64,000 nucleotides of DNA from Gigaspora rosea (GCA_003550325.1 QKWP01000131.1:428367-492366), one strand, 5' to 3'; positions 1 to 11,990 are shown, numbered from the stretch's first letter. A program made the numbers and translations. The notes: generated by a model not told the origin, from the letters alone.

Positions 1-401
1 TTCACGATTTTGTGTTGTTTAAGCACGTTAATAAGGGCAATAAAAATAATATAATAATTACTCGAATGTTATAATAATTACTCGACCATGATAATAGTCA
101 TAATCATCTTACATATTTCTGTTAGTTTTCCTACATTTAGGTCACATTTTTTGGATACGACCAATCAAAAATTTTAAAGCGAACAGATCCAGAATTGAAG
201 TATATAGGTAGACTAGAATGTTAATTATACTTATTTTATATTTAATTTTTCTATATAAAATTTTGATGGGATAAAATGCGGCATGATTCGGAAACATGCG
301 CATTAATGCGCATTCATGCACCTGATTGAGGAATAATGCGCACGTATGTAACCCATCTCTAATCTCAACCATCCTAATCCAAATACTAAATGCTTATTCG
401 A

Positions 402-656
402 AAGGGCTTGTTAGAATGGTTTTATAATGCAATAATAAAGAACCGGTAGGATGGTTATTTAACATAAGCATAAGGAGTTTTTAGAATGGTTATTTATCGC
501 TAACTATAAAGAGCTGTTAGAAAGATTATTTTTTAACACTAATCATAAAAAAACTATTAGAATGCTATTAACACTAATCATCAAAAGTTGTTAGAATGAT
601 TATTTAACGCTAACCATAATGAGCTGTTAGAATGATTATTTATACTAACCATAAGG
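402..656. repeat. Degenerate tandem repeat, unit about 35-38 bp
   Basis: About seven imperfect head-to-tail copies of a unit of the form 'gagctgttagaatg', then 'ttatttaacgctaaccataa'. The copies vary by substitutions and small indels. A single isolated unit recurs at about 3148-3178. No coding potential is seen. The repeat is read directly; its origin is unknown. Confidence 0.75.
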
Positions 657-660
657 TAGC

Positions 661-1373
661 TGCAAGTGCGTGATGCAGCACAGGACCAGTACAATCAGCC
701 ATGTAGTGACAATTAGATTCAGAGATGCACTGTTATTTAACACAAACAAAATGAACTTCAGAACAAATAGCTCTCTTTTACCACAAAAATTTATTAAGTA
801 AATACCCCAAATTTTATTATTTTCACAAATATTACAATAGTGCTATTATGTTTTAAAAGAAAAAGATATTTGATCAGTTATTATCTTTGTCACTAATATT
901 AGTGGATTGATCCTTGACTATAATAATGGAAATATATAATTTATGCTAGTTAGCCACTTACACAACCGATCAGTATCAGTCATATATTCCGTTATTAATG
1001 CCCAACGACCCAAGATATTATTATTATAAATTTTCTTGATATCTAAGTTTATTAAGATTGAATTAGTTTAAAGATTAAATTAATTTGCTTTTGTTAAATT
1101 ATTACAATTGTAGGTGTTACAGATTAAGTTAGTTTGTATTCAAATTATTGTAATTATTATCATGAGTTACTGTAAAAATTCTGTTAGAACTTACTCTTTT
1201 AATGACTCTCTATTGGTTAAGGTTGAATCAGTTAGTATTTGAATTATTGGAACTTCTATACTAAATTTGAAATCAAAATTATTTTAATTTATATTTAAAA
1301 AGCAGAAATAGAACTTACTATTGTAGTGACCAAAGTTTGTATTATATTGAATTAATGTGATTTATATTTGTTT
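661..1373. other. Gene-free AT-rich sequence
   Basis: No reading frame with recognisable similarity, no RNA gene and no clear terminal repeat was found here. The stretch is ordinary AT-rich sequence lying between the tandem repeat and the small element at 1374. Confidence 0.5.
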
Positions 1374-1510
1374 CAGTGTTTTGGGTGAACCAACTTTCAA
1401 ATCTGAAACGATTTGCACCAAGAAAATTTAGTTTCACCCTATAAGTCCGAAAAACTCCAAACTACTTCGCCTAATTTGATCTGCAAATTTGAGTTTCGTC
1501 CAAAACACTG
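1374..1510. mobile_element. Short TIR element (MITE), hAT-like ends
   Basis: A 137-bp unit with inverted ends: it begins CAGTGTTTTGGGTGAA and ends TTTCGTCCAAAACACTG, and the next bases inside (CAAATcTgA-type) also pair. The CAGTG start resembles hAT termini. The flanking 8-mers are not convincingly identical, so the superfamily call is tentative. It has no coding capacity. Confidence 0.65.
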
Positions 1511-4210
1511 ATATTATTAAGGTTGTTAATATGCATTACAATATGTGGTTAAGGTTGAATTAATTGTAACAAAATAAAAGTAGAAGTGTTAGCTTTGAGA
1601 AAGTTTTCCTTTTACCCAAAATTGTTGTAATAAATAACTTATTAGACTTACTTTTATCTGTAGAATATTTGTTACTCTAAGTTGTGTTGTTAGTTGTGAT
1701 AGTAACTTTTAACCTGCACTCTTTGAATTCTGTTTGGTTAAAGAAAGAAATCAAATTAATCACCTTTTATATAAAATCATAAATTGATTAAACCTTAATT
1801 ACCTGATTTATCGATCAATTAATCTATTCCATTGTACATTGTTAGATTAATCGCCCACATCATCTAATTTCACCCTTATTCACATGACAATAATTATAAT
1901 ATTATGATTGCATTAGAGCCTTTTAACTGTTGTAACTAGAATAAAGAATTATATAAGGCCACACAAAGTAGATTTTTTTGTTTTGTATTACTGCTATCCC
2001 ATTTTTTCAATTTTTTAAATTTTTTATTTTTTTTTAGATCCCAATTGTGCCAATTGTTCAATTTTTGACATCTATTTTTTCCTGCTATTTTCATCCAGTA
2101 TCACCTAATGGGGATCTAATTTCCTGTAATTGTCCAATAGGACTAAGGAAAACTATGACTGCTGGCCCAATTTTTTGGTTTCTTATTGAGCTAAATAAAA
2201 AATTATCCTTATATAACCTTAAATGTGAACATTATTCTATTTGCAGTAAATTAAAAAAAATTTGTCTGTCAGTCCTGAATTTTGAAATCCATATAATGCA
2301 AAATGAAAAATCAACTTTGTATGACCTAAGTAGAGCAAGTTTGAATTAGCAGAAAACCATTTTACAAAAAATACATATCCTTGTTTATTCACACTGTGGC
2401 AAGACCCTAAAAGAACCTAGAGGTCCATATCTCAATCTAGTTTCAAAGATACAAAGTGCACATAATGAACAGAAGTTGATTTTTAAATCAAAATTTAGCA
2501 TAACTAATGAAAGTCAATTTTTTTCTAAAAATAATATATATATATATATAAATGAATGACAACTGATTATTAATTCATCCAATTACAAATTATGTCGAAT
2601 ATATTACAATATTTAACAAGCCAATAATCATATGTCTCAATGATTAAAGATTTAAATAAATCTTTATAACAAAATTTTTCTCACAGTCTGATTACAGTTT
2701 TTGGACATAGCAAATTAAAAATAGAAAGTGCCAAAAACATTTTATTAGCATCGATAACTGATAACAATCAATGTAACACCCTTATTATGAGTACAAGAAC
2801 AGTAAGTATTTTATTATTACTCAATATTATTATATATCAATCAATTTAATAAGATTTCATTCAAATCTGATTATGCATGCATTAATTAACAATACTAAAC
2901 AGGTATAATTACAAAAAAAGAATCCCATCTATTAGTCAATTACAATATAAAATATCATTTTTGACTTTGACACGAATATATATACATTAGACATGCACAT
3001 GTTGTGATCCCGTGCTGTTAGAATCACCATAACCCCTGCCTAAATTGAAAAAATAAAAATCATTACTCCTACTAAAAAAGGTTTTTTCAAAAAACAGGAT
3101 AAGTGATATCAAAAAAGTACACATTTAAGAAACATGATTATACTAGTATAAAGAGCTATTAGAATGGTTGCTTAATTATTTTGATGTAAACTCACATGTC
3201 TGTTATCTTTATTCAATACAATTTTGCATTTCCCTTATTATGTAATGGAAATTTGAAAAGATGTAAATTGTTCACCTATATTTTGCAGAATATTATAATC
3301 ACAATATAGAATTGGATTTGTATATTAAATTTAATAATAAAATCTGATGGATATCTCATTAAATTTAATATGAAAACAGATAATGGATCCAAGCTTTACT
3401 ATAATAGATTATATACTGTAAACTTGATTAAAAATGGTTAAACCTAACCTATCATTTATGATAGATCTAATATCCAGTAGTAATTTAAATAAAAATAGTT
3501 AATTCAAATATAAGATATAAAACGATTCAAGTATAATTAAAAAAAATGAAACTTGTGACACTAAAAGATCCACTTAGTACTATCATTAATAAATATAAAT
3601 TATGTTTATTATTATTGTTATTATTTATCTGTTACATCAAGAATTGTTCAAATCATTTTTCAGTCAGCAAAAATTGAAAAATGACAACTGTAAGTAAAGT
3701 ACTAGCTCTGTGATTGGTATCCGGAGCAATTCATATTATATATGAAGAATATCTGATATGTCTTTATGCTTTGGAAGATACCTAGTTAGTGTAAAACACA
3801 TTGAAAACTGGAAAGTTGAAATAAAAAATGCACACCAGATACATTTCAACCTGAGAAGCATAATTAGTTACCAATCAAAAGTTGTGATTTCTGTTATATT
3901 ATTATGATTAATAATAATAGTTGTTTAGTAAATTAATAGAAATTATAGTAAGTTGATAACTAGTTGATAATTAGTTGATAACTAACAATTGATTGTAATC
4001 AAACTAGTTGATATTTAGTTGTTTAAATTTTGTTTAAATCATTAGTTAAAAAGTTGCCAACTAGTTGGTTTTTCAACTAACAATTTGAAACACTATGTGT
4101 AGTTATGAATTTCAGCCTAAATTAAGTTTAGACAAAATTTGAAATAACTCTCTAAGCATTATTTCGAGTTATATGGCAAATATAAAATTAAAAAATAATT
4201 AAAATAAAAA
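1511..4210. other. Gene-free AT-rich sequence
   Basis: No credible gene was found. The longest open frame (2047-2349, plus) has no recognisable motif and lies in low-complexity sequence. The stretch contains a (TA)n run near 2538-2552 and short repeats of 'agttgata' near 3950-4020. No structured element boundary could be set with confidence. Confidence 0.45.
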
Positions 4211-5471
4211 AGGGATCTATTTCATATACCCCACAAATTTATTATTCGTACTTCCTGCAGAGCAGATTTAACTTTTTTTTAAACTTTTAGCAAAGATATC
4301 TTAATAACAACTAGACCAAATCCAACAACCTTTTTCTTTTAAATTCTATATGTTTGTAAAATTCAAACAAAAAAAGTTCATCAAATTTGCTTAGTAGTTG
4401 CAGAGATATCTTTGCTCAAAGTTTAAAAAAAATCAAAATGTCTATCAAAACAAACTATGGAAGATTTTCTTTCAACTTTGAGCGAAGATATATTAGTAAC
4501 TACTTGGCCAAATTCAATGAACTTTTTTTTGTTTGAATTGTATGAATTTATAGAATTCAAATAAAAAAATTAATTAAATTTAACTTAATAGTTACTGGGT
4601 TATCTTCGCTCAAAGTTTTAAAAAAATTTAAAATGTATATCAAAAAATAAACTGTACTAAAATTTTTCTAAAATTTGAGTGAAAATATCTTAGCAACCAT
4701 CCAATCAAATTCAATGAGCTTTTTTTTGTTTGAATTGTATAAATCTATAGAATTCAAATAAAAAAAATATTAACTTTGATTTAATAGTTACTGGATTATC
4801 TTCACTTAAAGTTTTAAAAAATTCAAAATGTATATCAAAACAAAAGCTGTACCAAAATTTTTTCTAAAATTTGAGTGAAAATATCTTAGCAACTATCAAA
4901 CCAAATTCAATGAACTTTTTTTATTTGAATTCTATGGATTTATAGAATTTAAATAAAAAAAAGTTCATTGAATTTGGTTTGGTAGTTGCTAAAATATTTT
5001 TATTCAAATTTTAGAAAAAACTTTGGCGCAGCTTTTGTTTTGATATACGTTTTGAATTTTTTTAAAATTTTGAGAGAAGAAAACCCAGTAACTATTAAGT
5101 CAAATTTAATAAATTTTTTTATTTGAATTCTATAAATTCATACAATTCAAACAAAAAAAAAGTTCATTGAATTTGGCCCAGTAGTTACTAAGATATCTTT
5201 GCTCAAAGTTGAAAGAAAAAAATCTTGCATAATTTGTTTTGATAGATATTTTGATTTTTTCAAACTTTGAGCAAAGATATCTCTGCAACTACTAAGCCAA
5301 ATTCGATGAACTTTTTTTTGTTTGAATTTTACAAACCTATAGAATTTAAAAGAAAAAGGTTTGTTAGATTTGGCCTAGTCGTTATTAAGATATCTTTGCT
5401 CAAAGTTTTAAAAAAAGTCAAATCTGCAGGGGTACGAATAATAAATTTGGGGGTATAAAAAATAGCCCCCT
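4211..5471. mobile_element. Long foldback element built of alternating inverted subunits
   Basis: The two ends are inverted copies: the left end starts AGGGATCTATTT and runs through TATACCCC, AAATTTATTATTCGTAC and CTGCAGA; the right end carries the complement of each block in reverse order, ending AATAGCCCCCT. Between the ends, several subunits of roughly 200 bp ('ttgagcgaagatatc', 'ccaaattcaatgaactttttt', 'gaattctat') recur in alternating orientation, so the whole 1.26 kb can fold on itself. No protein-coding capacity. The family is not recognised; it is classed as a non-autonomous foldback or TIR element. Confidence 0.75.
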
Positions 5472-5645
5472 AAAAAAACATAATTTAAAATAAAATAATA
5501 ATTTAAATAAAAAAAAATACTTTAATTAAAATAAAAAAAAAATTAAAAAATAAATTAAAACGAATTAAAAAAAAAACTTAAAATAAAAAAACAATTTAAA
5601 AAATAAAATTAAAACAAATTAAAAAAAATAAAAAAATAATTTAAT
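5472..5645. repeat. A-rich low-complexity tract
   Basis: Runs of 'aaaataaaaaa' and 'ttaaaataaa' with almost no other content. It separates two foldback elements. Confidence 0.7.
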
Positions 5646-5653
5646 TCATGATC

Positions 5654-6131
5654 TGCCTAAAAACTAGTAAAATAATATAGTAAATTGTGGATAAATTTAC
5701 TATTGTTTGTTGTCTTTTTTGGAATCTAGAATTTGCCAAAGGACAAACCAATTTTTTACTAAATAAACATCTCTTTTAAATTAAATAAAAATTGTAGAAG
5801 AAAAAATTCCGGTCATAATGGTAGTTAAATCATTAAAATCAGCCCAGTGAGTTACAAGATACGAGCATTTTTGTTTTTGTGACTATATGGTATAAACAAA
5901 AATGTAAACATAAATGCTCATATATCATGACCCATTGTGCTGATTTGGATGATTTAACTGCTATTATAACTAGAATTTTCTCCTCTACAACTTTTACTTA
6001 ATGTAAAAAAGATGTTTGCTTAGAAGAAAATCAGTTTGTCCTTTGGGAAACTTCAGATTACAAAAAAGTCAAAAAATACATAGTAAACATATCCCCACTA
6101 TTTACTATGTTTTTTTACTGGTTCTTAGGCA
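5654..6131. mobile_element. Foldback element of about 480 bp
   Basis: Two arms of about 225 bp pair almost throughout around a centre near 5885-5895. Paired blocks include TGCCTAAAAAC with the terminal GGTTCTTAGGCA, AAAGGACAAAC with GTTTGTCCTTT, TTGTAGA with TCTACAA, and AGTTAAATCAT with ATGATTTAACT. The 'agcccagtg' core resembles the arms at 8.4-9.2 kb, suggesting a related family. Non-coding. Confidence 0.75.
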
Positions 6132-6289
6132 AAAAACAATTTAAAAAATATTATTAAATCGAATTAAAAAAAAAAAAAAATAAAAATTTTTTTTAAATTT
6201 CCTAGCACTATTGCTATAGCGCCATTTATTAATTATAACATTTTTATGTCACCAGACTAGTTACATGTTCATTAAGTCTGTCATATGAT

Positions 6290-6836
6290 AGCCCAGGTTC
6301 TTGGCCTTGTAGTGTAGAACTCCGTAGGGTCTGCAGTTCTCTAACACACATGACCCCTAGTCAGCACCTCATTTATACATATTATATATACATTTTACTA
6401 TCTAATATGACAATCATATTCTAATTTTTCCAACCAGTTATCAACCTGTTGACCTATTTACAACTGGGGGATATGACAGAGACTGTCCAAGTAATTCAAC
6501 TGAAATTATACCAGAAGTATTCATATTCGACCAGAATTTCGCCAGAGGTATGCTTGCTTAACCGAAATTATACCAGAGGTATTTGAATTGTGCAACTGGA
6601 TTTTTACTAAAGGTATTCATCTTTGTCTTTAGCTGAGATCTACTGAGGAATTTTATAGTACTACAACTAACACACTATTGTGGTTAAGACTTTTCAACTA
6701 TAGTCCCAGCATTCTGGTTCAAGCTCATCCGTCTCATGACCTCAAATAGTTTTTCTTGTCCTCTAGTAGGACTTGAACAAGTAACCTTGCATTTGAAGAC
6801 CTGTAAGGGTAACTATTTATGCTATCAACCTGCAGA
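6290..6836 (-). mobile_element. tRNA-derived SINE-like element (second family)
   Basis: Read on the minus strand, the head at about 6836-6745 has an A-box-like segment (TGATAGCATAAATAGTTA) followed about 30 bp later by a B-box-like segment (GGTTACTTGTTCAAGTCCT), the arrangement of a pol III promoter taken from a tRNA. The rest is unique sequence with short internal copies of 'aattataccagaggtatt'. The tail and left boundary are not clear. The head alone recurs at 7208-7242. Confidence 0.4.
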
Positions 6837-7206
6837 TAAAATAAAAAAAAAATAATAATTTAAAAAATAAAATTAAAATGATTTAAAAAAAAAATAATTT
6901 AAAACAATTTTAAAAAGTAAAAAAAAAATTTAAAAAAAAAAAATTAAAAAATAATAAAATAAAAAAAAATGAATAAAAAAAAAAATAAAAAACAATTTTA
7001 AAAAGTAAAAAAAAAATATCAAGAAAAAAAAATAATAAAAAATAAAGTAAAATTTTGGTTCCTCTTATATATATTTATTTCATTTTTTGATGAAATGAAA
7101 TCTGCTGAAAAAAGAGTTTCCGAAGTGTTGTTTAATTCAATTGTGAAGAGCTAAAGAATTAGTAATAATAAGTAAGAAGAAATATTTAAATAAACATGTA
7201 ACTTTA
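6805..7206 (+). repeat. First copy of a ~400-bp direct duplication
   Basis: This stretch begins 'acctgtaagggtaactattt', continues through A-rich sequence and ends 'acatgtaacttta'. The last 190 bp appear letter-for-letter identical to 7425-7612. Identity this high in a region that is otherwise degenerate, directly abutting the single N at 7207, suggests a recent duplication or an assembly artefact. Confidence 0.8.
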
Positions 7207-7207
7207 N

Positions 7208-7612
7208 CTGTAAGGGTAACTATTTATGCTATCAACCTGCAAAAAAAAATAAAAAGAAAAAAAAAATAAAAAAATAAAATTAAAATGAATTAAAACAAAA
7301 ATAAAAAATAATTTAAAAAATAAAATTAAAATAAATTAAAAAAAAATAAAATAATAATTTAAAAAATAAATTAAAATGAATTAAAAAAAAAATAAAAAAC
7401 AATTTTAAAAAGTAAAAAAAAAATATCAAGAAAAAAAAATAATAAAAAATAAAGTAAAATTTTGGTTCCTCTTATATATATTTATTTCATTTTTTGATGA
7501 AATGAAATCTGCTGAAAAAAGAGTTTCCGAAGTGTTGTTTAATTCAATTGTGAAGAGCTAAAGAATTAGTAATAATAAGTAAGAAGAAATATTTAAATAA
7601 ACATGTAACTTT
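7208..7612 (+). repeat. Second copy of the ~400-bp direct duplication
   Basis: Begins 'ctgtaagggtaactattt' immediately after the N at 7207 and again ends 'acatgtaacttta', where the sequence continues into unique DNA. The A-rich middle differs in length from the first copy, while the last 190 bp match it. Confidence 0.8.
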
Positions 7613-8410
7613 ATGGAAATAATCATTACAAACCAATTGTTCGAATCGATACTTTTTTACATTAATTTTTAAGCCATCCGATCAGTAATTTATTTATTTA
7701 TTGCATATAGGTGGATTTTGGAAATTATGTATTGATCATCTGACTGATCCTAGTTTCTATTGGTTAATTTATCATATTACAAAGATTATGTTATTGATGC
7801 AGATCATTATTAAAGTAAGATCTACATTAATAATGTATCTACATCACACTGATCATCTGACTGATCCTCAATTCAATTGGTCAATTTGATTTTCCAAAAT
7901 CTGCCCATATGAATAGACAAAATTTGCATTTGGCAAATAGGAAGTTGGGGAATTAGTAAATCCAAAATTCTGATCTGTGATCCTACAAAAATAATGCTGT
8001 AAAAATTTCACACACAAAGTTCTTTTTCTTGGATGAATTCATTATATAATTTTTTATTTATTTTTATTTATATATTTAATTTTTTGCTTCTCTTTTTGTA
8101 AGAGAAATATAATATAAACTACTGAATCAAATTTATCTAACCTAAGGGAAGTGCCAGAAATCATCTGATTAGAGTTTCGCCAAGTAGCTGACCCTACCCC
8201 CACCTGATAATTTTTCTAAGCATTTGATTGGTTGAAATTTAATAATATATATAGATATATTAAAAATTGGATAACTTTTGATCTACTGGTCTTTTGGATT
8301 ATTCAACTACCAAAATGTTCATCTCAGTGAGATGATTCTAATAAACTCAAAACCATCAAAATCCAATCACAGGATCCCAAGTTTATTCAACTTTTGTGTA
8401 AATTTAATTG
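7613..8410. other. Gene-free sequence with diffuse repeats
   Basis: No gene is recognisable. A phrase 'ttgatcatctgactgatcct' occurs at about 7733 and again in altered form at 7848. Around 8240-8400 there is a degraded arm of the foldback family seen at 9.2-11.3 kb ('aactcaaaaccatcaaaatc'). Confidence 0.45.
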
Positions 8411-8422
8411 ATAATCGCCTAG

Positions 8423-9155
8423 AATAGGTGAAATATGGCATGCTTCCATCTAAAGTTTTTTTTCTTACTAATTAACGATACATACCCACTAATTAATAGT
8501 TGTAGAGCTCGTTGAGACACATCTAATGGTAGTTAGATCATCCAAATCGGCCCAGTGGATGGCAAGATATCGTTGAAAAACTATTGGCTGACTATATAAA
8601 AATCTGTGACGAAAATCACATGAAAATTACTATAGGCGAAATGTGGCGTGTTTCCATTTTTCTTACTAAGTAAACGATACATACCAACTAATTGATTAGA
8701 TCATCCAAATCAGCCCAGTGGATGGTGAGATATCGTTGAAGAACGATTGGAAGACTATATAAAATCTCTATAAAACAATGTTTTACATAGAGATTTTATA
8801 TAGTCGGCCAATCATATTTTGACGATAACTTGCCACCCACTGGGCTGATTTGGATGATCTAACCACCATTAGATGCGTCTCGACGAGCTCTACAACTTTC
8901 TATTAGTGGACATGTATCATTAACTTAATAAGAAAAAAGTTTTAGATGGAAACACGCCACATTTCGCCTATGTGATTTCTATTACATAGTCAGTCAATCA
9001 TTTTTCGACGATATCTCGCCATTCACTGGGCTGATTTGGATGATCTAACCACCATTAGATGCGTCTCGACGAGCTCTACAACTTTCAATTAGTGGACCTG
9101 TATCATTAACTTAGTAAGAAAAAAATTTAGATGGAACACGCCACATTTCGCCTAT
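8423..9155. repeat. Cluster of inverted arms of one foldback family
   Basis: A segment reading 'gagctcgttgagacacatct', then 'atcatccaaatc', then 'agcccagtggatggcaagat' appears at 8510-8600 and partly at 8700-8740, and its reverse complement appears at 8815-8960 and 9005-9150. Ends of the form 'aggcgaaatgtggcgtgttt' recur in both orientations. The arrangement is that of two or three overlapping or nested foldback copies. Non-coding. Confidence 0.7.
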
Positions 9156-9196
9156 AGGATCACTTTCCAGTTGACAGGCAGATTATCAATTAATCT

Positions 9197-9750
9197 AATT
9201 TCATCAAAATAATAAGAAAATCTTTAATGATCCTGTGATCCTGTGATTAGATTTTAACAATTTTGGGCTCGTTGGAATCGTCTCTTCAAGCGATCATTTT
9301 GGTGATAAATTCATCAAAAACGGACCAGTCTATCAAATGTTATCAGCGATTTTATTTTAATTTCAAATTTTGCTTTACACGGTTATTTTGATTAAATGAT
9401 GTTATCTTGTGATCTATTGATCATAATCATATAATTTTAGTACTATCCAACTCGTCTCATCGTGACGAATCGAATGGTACCAAAATCATATAATTTGGAT
9501 CAATAGTTCACAAATATCATTAGAGATCTTTAGGCGCCAAATTAGGTACTGTGCCAAAATTGGACTATTTTTAAAATAATCATTAAAATGTAATTTTGCA
9601 TGATTGAGTGATCAGATTAGGGTGATTTTGGTGTCATTTAATTTGTCTCAATGAGACGAATCGAATGGTACCAAAATCATCTGATTCTGATTAATATGGC
9701 ACGTGGTATTCATCGTAGAATTAGGTGCACCGAATTAGACATATCTAATT
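9197..9750 (+). repeat. Copy 1 of a ~555-bp dispersed repeat
   Basis: Begins 'ctaatttcatcaaaataata' and ends near 'gcaccgaattagacatatct'. The same sequence in the same orientation, clearly similar along its whole length with scattered substitutions, occupies 10722-11275. It contains an internal palindrome of the form 'gtctcatcgtgacgaatcg'. Non-coding. Confidence 0.8.
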
Positions 9751-9941
9751 ATTAATTGTTATAAAATACAAATTTTTGTCGATCTTAGGATCCTGTAATT
9801 AGAATTTAATGATTTTGGGCTTGTTAGAATCGTCTCACTGAGGCGAACACTATGATAGTTAAATCATCAAAAATGGACTGGTAGATCAAAAGGTATGCAA
9901 TATTAAAAATTATATATATATAATAATAGAGTTTTGTAATA

Positions 9942-10015
9942 TAGTGCACCTGCACTGCAGTGCACCCCTTTTATGTTAGTTACTATAGGGGTGCACTGCA
10001 GTGCAGGGTGCACTA
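9942..10015. repeat. Strong hairpin with GC-rich arms
   Basis: The 27-bp left arm starts TAGTGCACCTGCACTGCAG and ends in CACCCC; the right arm is its complement from GGGGTG to GGTGCACTA, with one bulged base and a 19-bp loop. The arms are far more GC-rich than the surroundings. It ends six bases before the TA at the left end of the pogo-like element. Confidence 0.85.
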
Positions 10016-10054
10016 TTAACTATTGTAAATGGCCATATAAAAGACCTCCCTATG

Positions 10055-10329
10055 TAGTGTTCCTATGAACCTGAACTGAACTAAACTTTGGTCAAGTTCA
10101 GGTTCATGTTCAGTTTAATACTGAACTGAACTTGAACTTTTTTTAAAAAAAAGTTCAGTTCAGGTTCAGTATTGAACTTTTAATTCAAGTTCAGGTTCAG
10201 TTCAGGTTCATAAATTTTAAGTTCAGTTCAGGTTCAGGTTCAATGATCTGCAAAATTTTAAGTTCAGATTAGGTTCAATGAACCTGGCTCATGAACCTAA
10301 ATTAAACTAAACTGAATCTAGGAACACTA
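10055..10329. mobile_element. 275-bp MITE unit with GAACTGAACC-rich body
   Basis: Complete at both ends (TAGTGTTCCTA and its complement), this unit consists mostly of short words of AACTGAACC and its complement GGTTCAGTT, giving strong local self-complementarity. It shares its 3' half with 11287-11490. It could be a complete small element on its own, with the downstream copy a second, truncated member. Confidence 0.6.
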
Positions 10330-10336
10330 TATAAAA

Positions 10337-11284
10337 ATATAAGGCAGATATACCTAATTTGGCGCACTAACGATATCTTACGAACTGTTGATCAGAATCA
10401 CGTGATTTTGGTACCATTCGATTCGTCTCATCGAGACGAATCAAATGGTACCAAAATCATATAATTCTGACCAATAGTTCACAAGATATTATCATTTAAC
10501 CTAAATAACCTATTTATATATAATCTTTGAAAATTAGTATAAAATCGTAGATAAATTTTGATAGACCAGTCCGTTTTTGACGATTTTACCACCAAAATGA
10601 CCGCCTTGAAGAAACGATTCCAATGAGCTCAATATCGTTAAAATCCAATCACGGGATCACAAGATCGTTAAGAATTTCGTATTACTTTGAATAAAAATTA
10701 ATTAGTTTAACTAAGCTAATTTTCATCAAAATAATAGGAAAATCTTTAACGATCTTGTGATCCCGTGATTAGATTTTAACGATTTTGGGCTCGTTGGAAT
10801 CGTCTCTTCAAAGCAGTTAATTTGGTGCTAAAGCTATCAAAAACGGACCAGTCTGTCAAAAGTTATCGACGATTTTATGTTAATTTCAAATTTTGCTTTA
10901 CACAGGTTATTTTAATTAAATGATGATATCTTGTGAACTATCAATCATAATCGCATAATTTTAGTATCATCCGACTCGTCTCATTGTGACGAATCGAATG
11001 GTACCAAAATCGTATAATTTGGATCAATGGTTCACAAGATATCATTAGTGATCTTTAGTGCGCCGAATTAGGCACTGTGCCAAAATTGGACTATGTTTTT
11101 AAGATAATCGTTAAAATGTGATATTTTATGATTGAGTAATCAGATTTGGGTGATTTTGGTATCATTCGATTCGTCTCGATGAGACGAATCGAATGGTACA
11201 AAAATCATCTGATTCTGATTGATATATCACGTGTTATTCATCGTAGAACTTAGGTGCGCCGAATTAGGCATATCTACCTTATAT
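10337..11284. mobile_element. Foldback element nested in the hAT-like insertion
   Basis: Left end 'ataaggcagatatacctaat' then 'ttggcgcac'; right end the complement 'gtgcgccgaattaggc' then 'atatctaccttat'. The two halves are inverted copies of the repeat described at 9197-9750: the left half includes 'gaccagtccgtttttgacg' and the right half 'aaaacggaccagtctgtc'. Short palindromes built on 'gtctcgatgagacgaatcg' sit within each half. Non-coding. Confidence 0.75.
10722..11275 (+). repeat. Copy 2 of the ~555-bp dispersed repeat
   Basis: Direct-orientation counterpart of 9197-9750. This copy is bounded by 'ctaattttcatcaaaataat' and 'gcgccgaattaggcatatct' and forms the right half of the foldback element at 10337-11284. 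Confidence 0.8.
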
Positions 11285-11990
11285 ATAGAATATTGAACCT
11301 GAACATGTTCATGAACTTTGAACTGAACCTGAACTGAACCAAATTTTAAGTTCAGGTTCAGTTCAGGTTCATAAATTTTAAGTTCAGTTCAGGTTCAGGT
11401 TCAATGATCTGCAAAATTTGAAGTTCAGTTCAGGTTCAATGAACCTGGTTCATGAACCTGAACTGAACTGAACTGAACCTAGGAACACTATCCTATGGTA
11501 GTAGACCCCTCTCTAATGTATCCGGGTCTATATCACAGGTTATTCATTTGGTCGAATGTAAAAAACCCAGGTCATTTTTACTGGGGGTACTTTATATAGA
11601 AAGGTAAAATTAATTATATCGATATATTCTAGAGCTATAATAGAACATTGATTTTAATAAGATTCCTTGCAAATAAATCCACATGTTCTGCCATTAATTT
11701 ATTATTTAAATTATTTAATATTTGATCCATAAATAATTATACAACCAAAAATTATTTAAATTATTACATTTAGATAGTGCAGTGTTTTGTAAATTTATTG
11801 ATATATTTATGCATTATCTCAATTTACTTTTCTATATTGATATAAATTCTCTAAAATTTGATATTAAAAAGTCATGATGACTTTCTCTATTTGTATATTA
11901 AAATGCTATCAAATATTTATTGCTAGCAGTATTTTGTGTTAGTCCATATATTTCAAGTTTACTACCTGTCAACCTATTGCTATATTATTT

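Larger units (their letters stand above)
10055..11490. mobile_element. hAT-like insertion inside the pogo left end
   Basis: It begins TAGTGTTCCTA and ends TAGGAACACTA. It is flanked by 'tccctatg' (10047-10054) and 'tcctatgg' (11491-11498), which read as an 8-bp target duplication with a small change. The start TAGTGTTCC is typical of hAT ends. Inside are two copies of a block rich in GTTCAG, TTCAGG and AACTGAAC words. The first (10055-10329) has its own complete TAGGAACACTA end; the second (from about 11287) has lost its start. A different foldback element lies between them. Non-coding. Confidence 0.7.

Noticed and set aside
2047-2349. 100-codon plus-strand frame
   Set aside because: No recognised domain and no supporting context; could be a chance open frame.
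5267-5458. 63-codon plus-strand frame
   Set aside because: Lies in one arm of a foldback element, so it is a by-product of the repeat.
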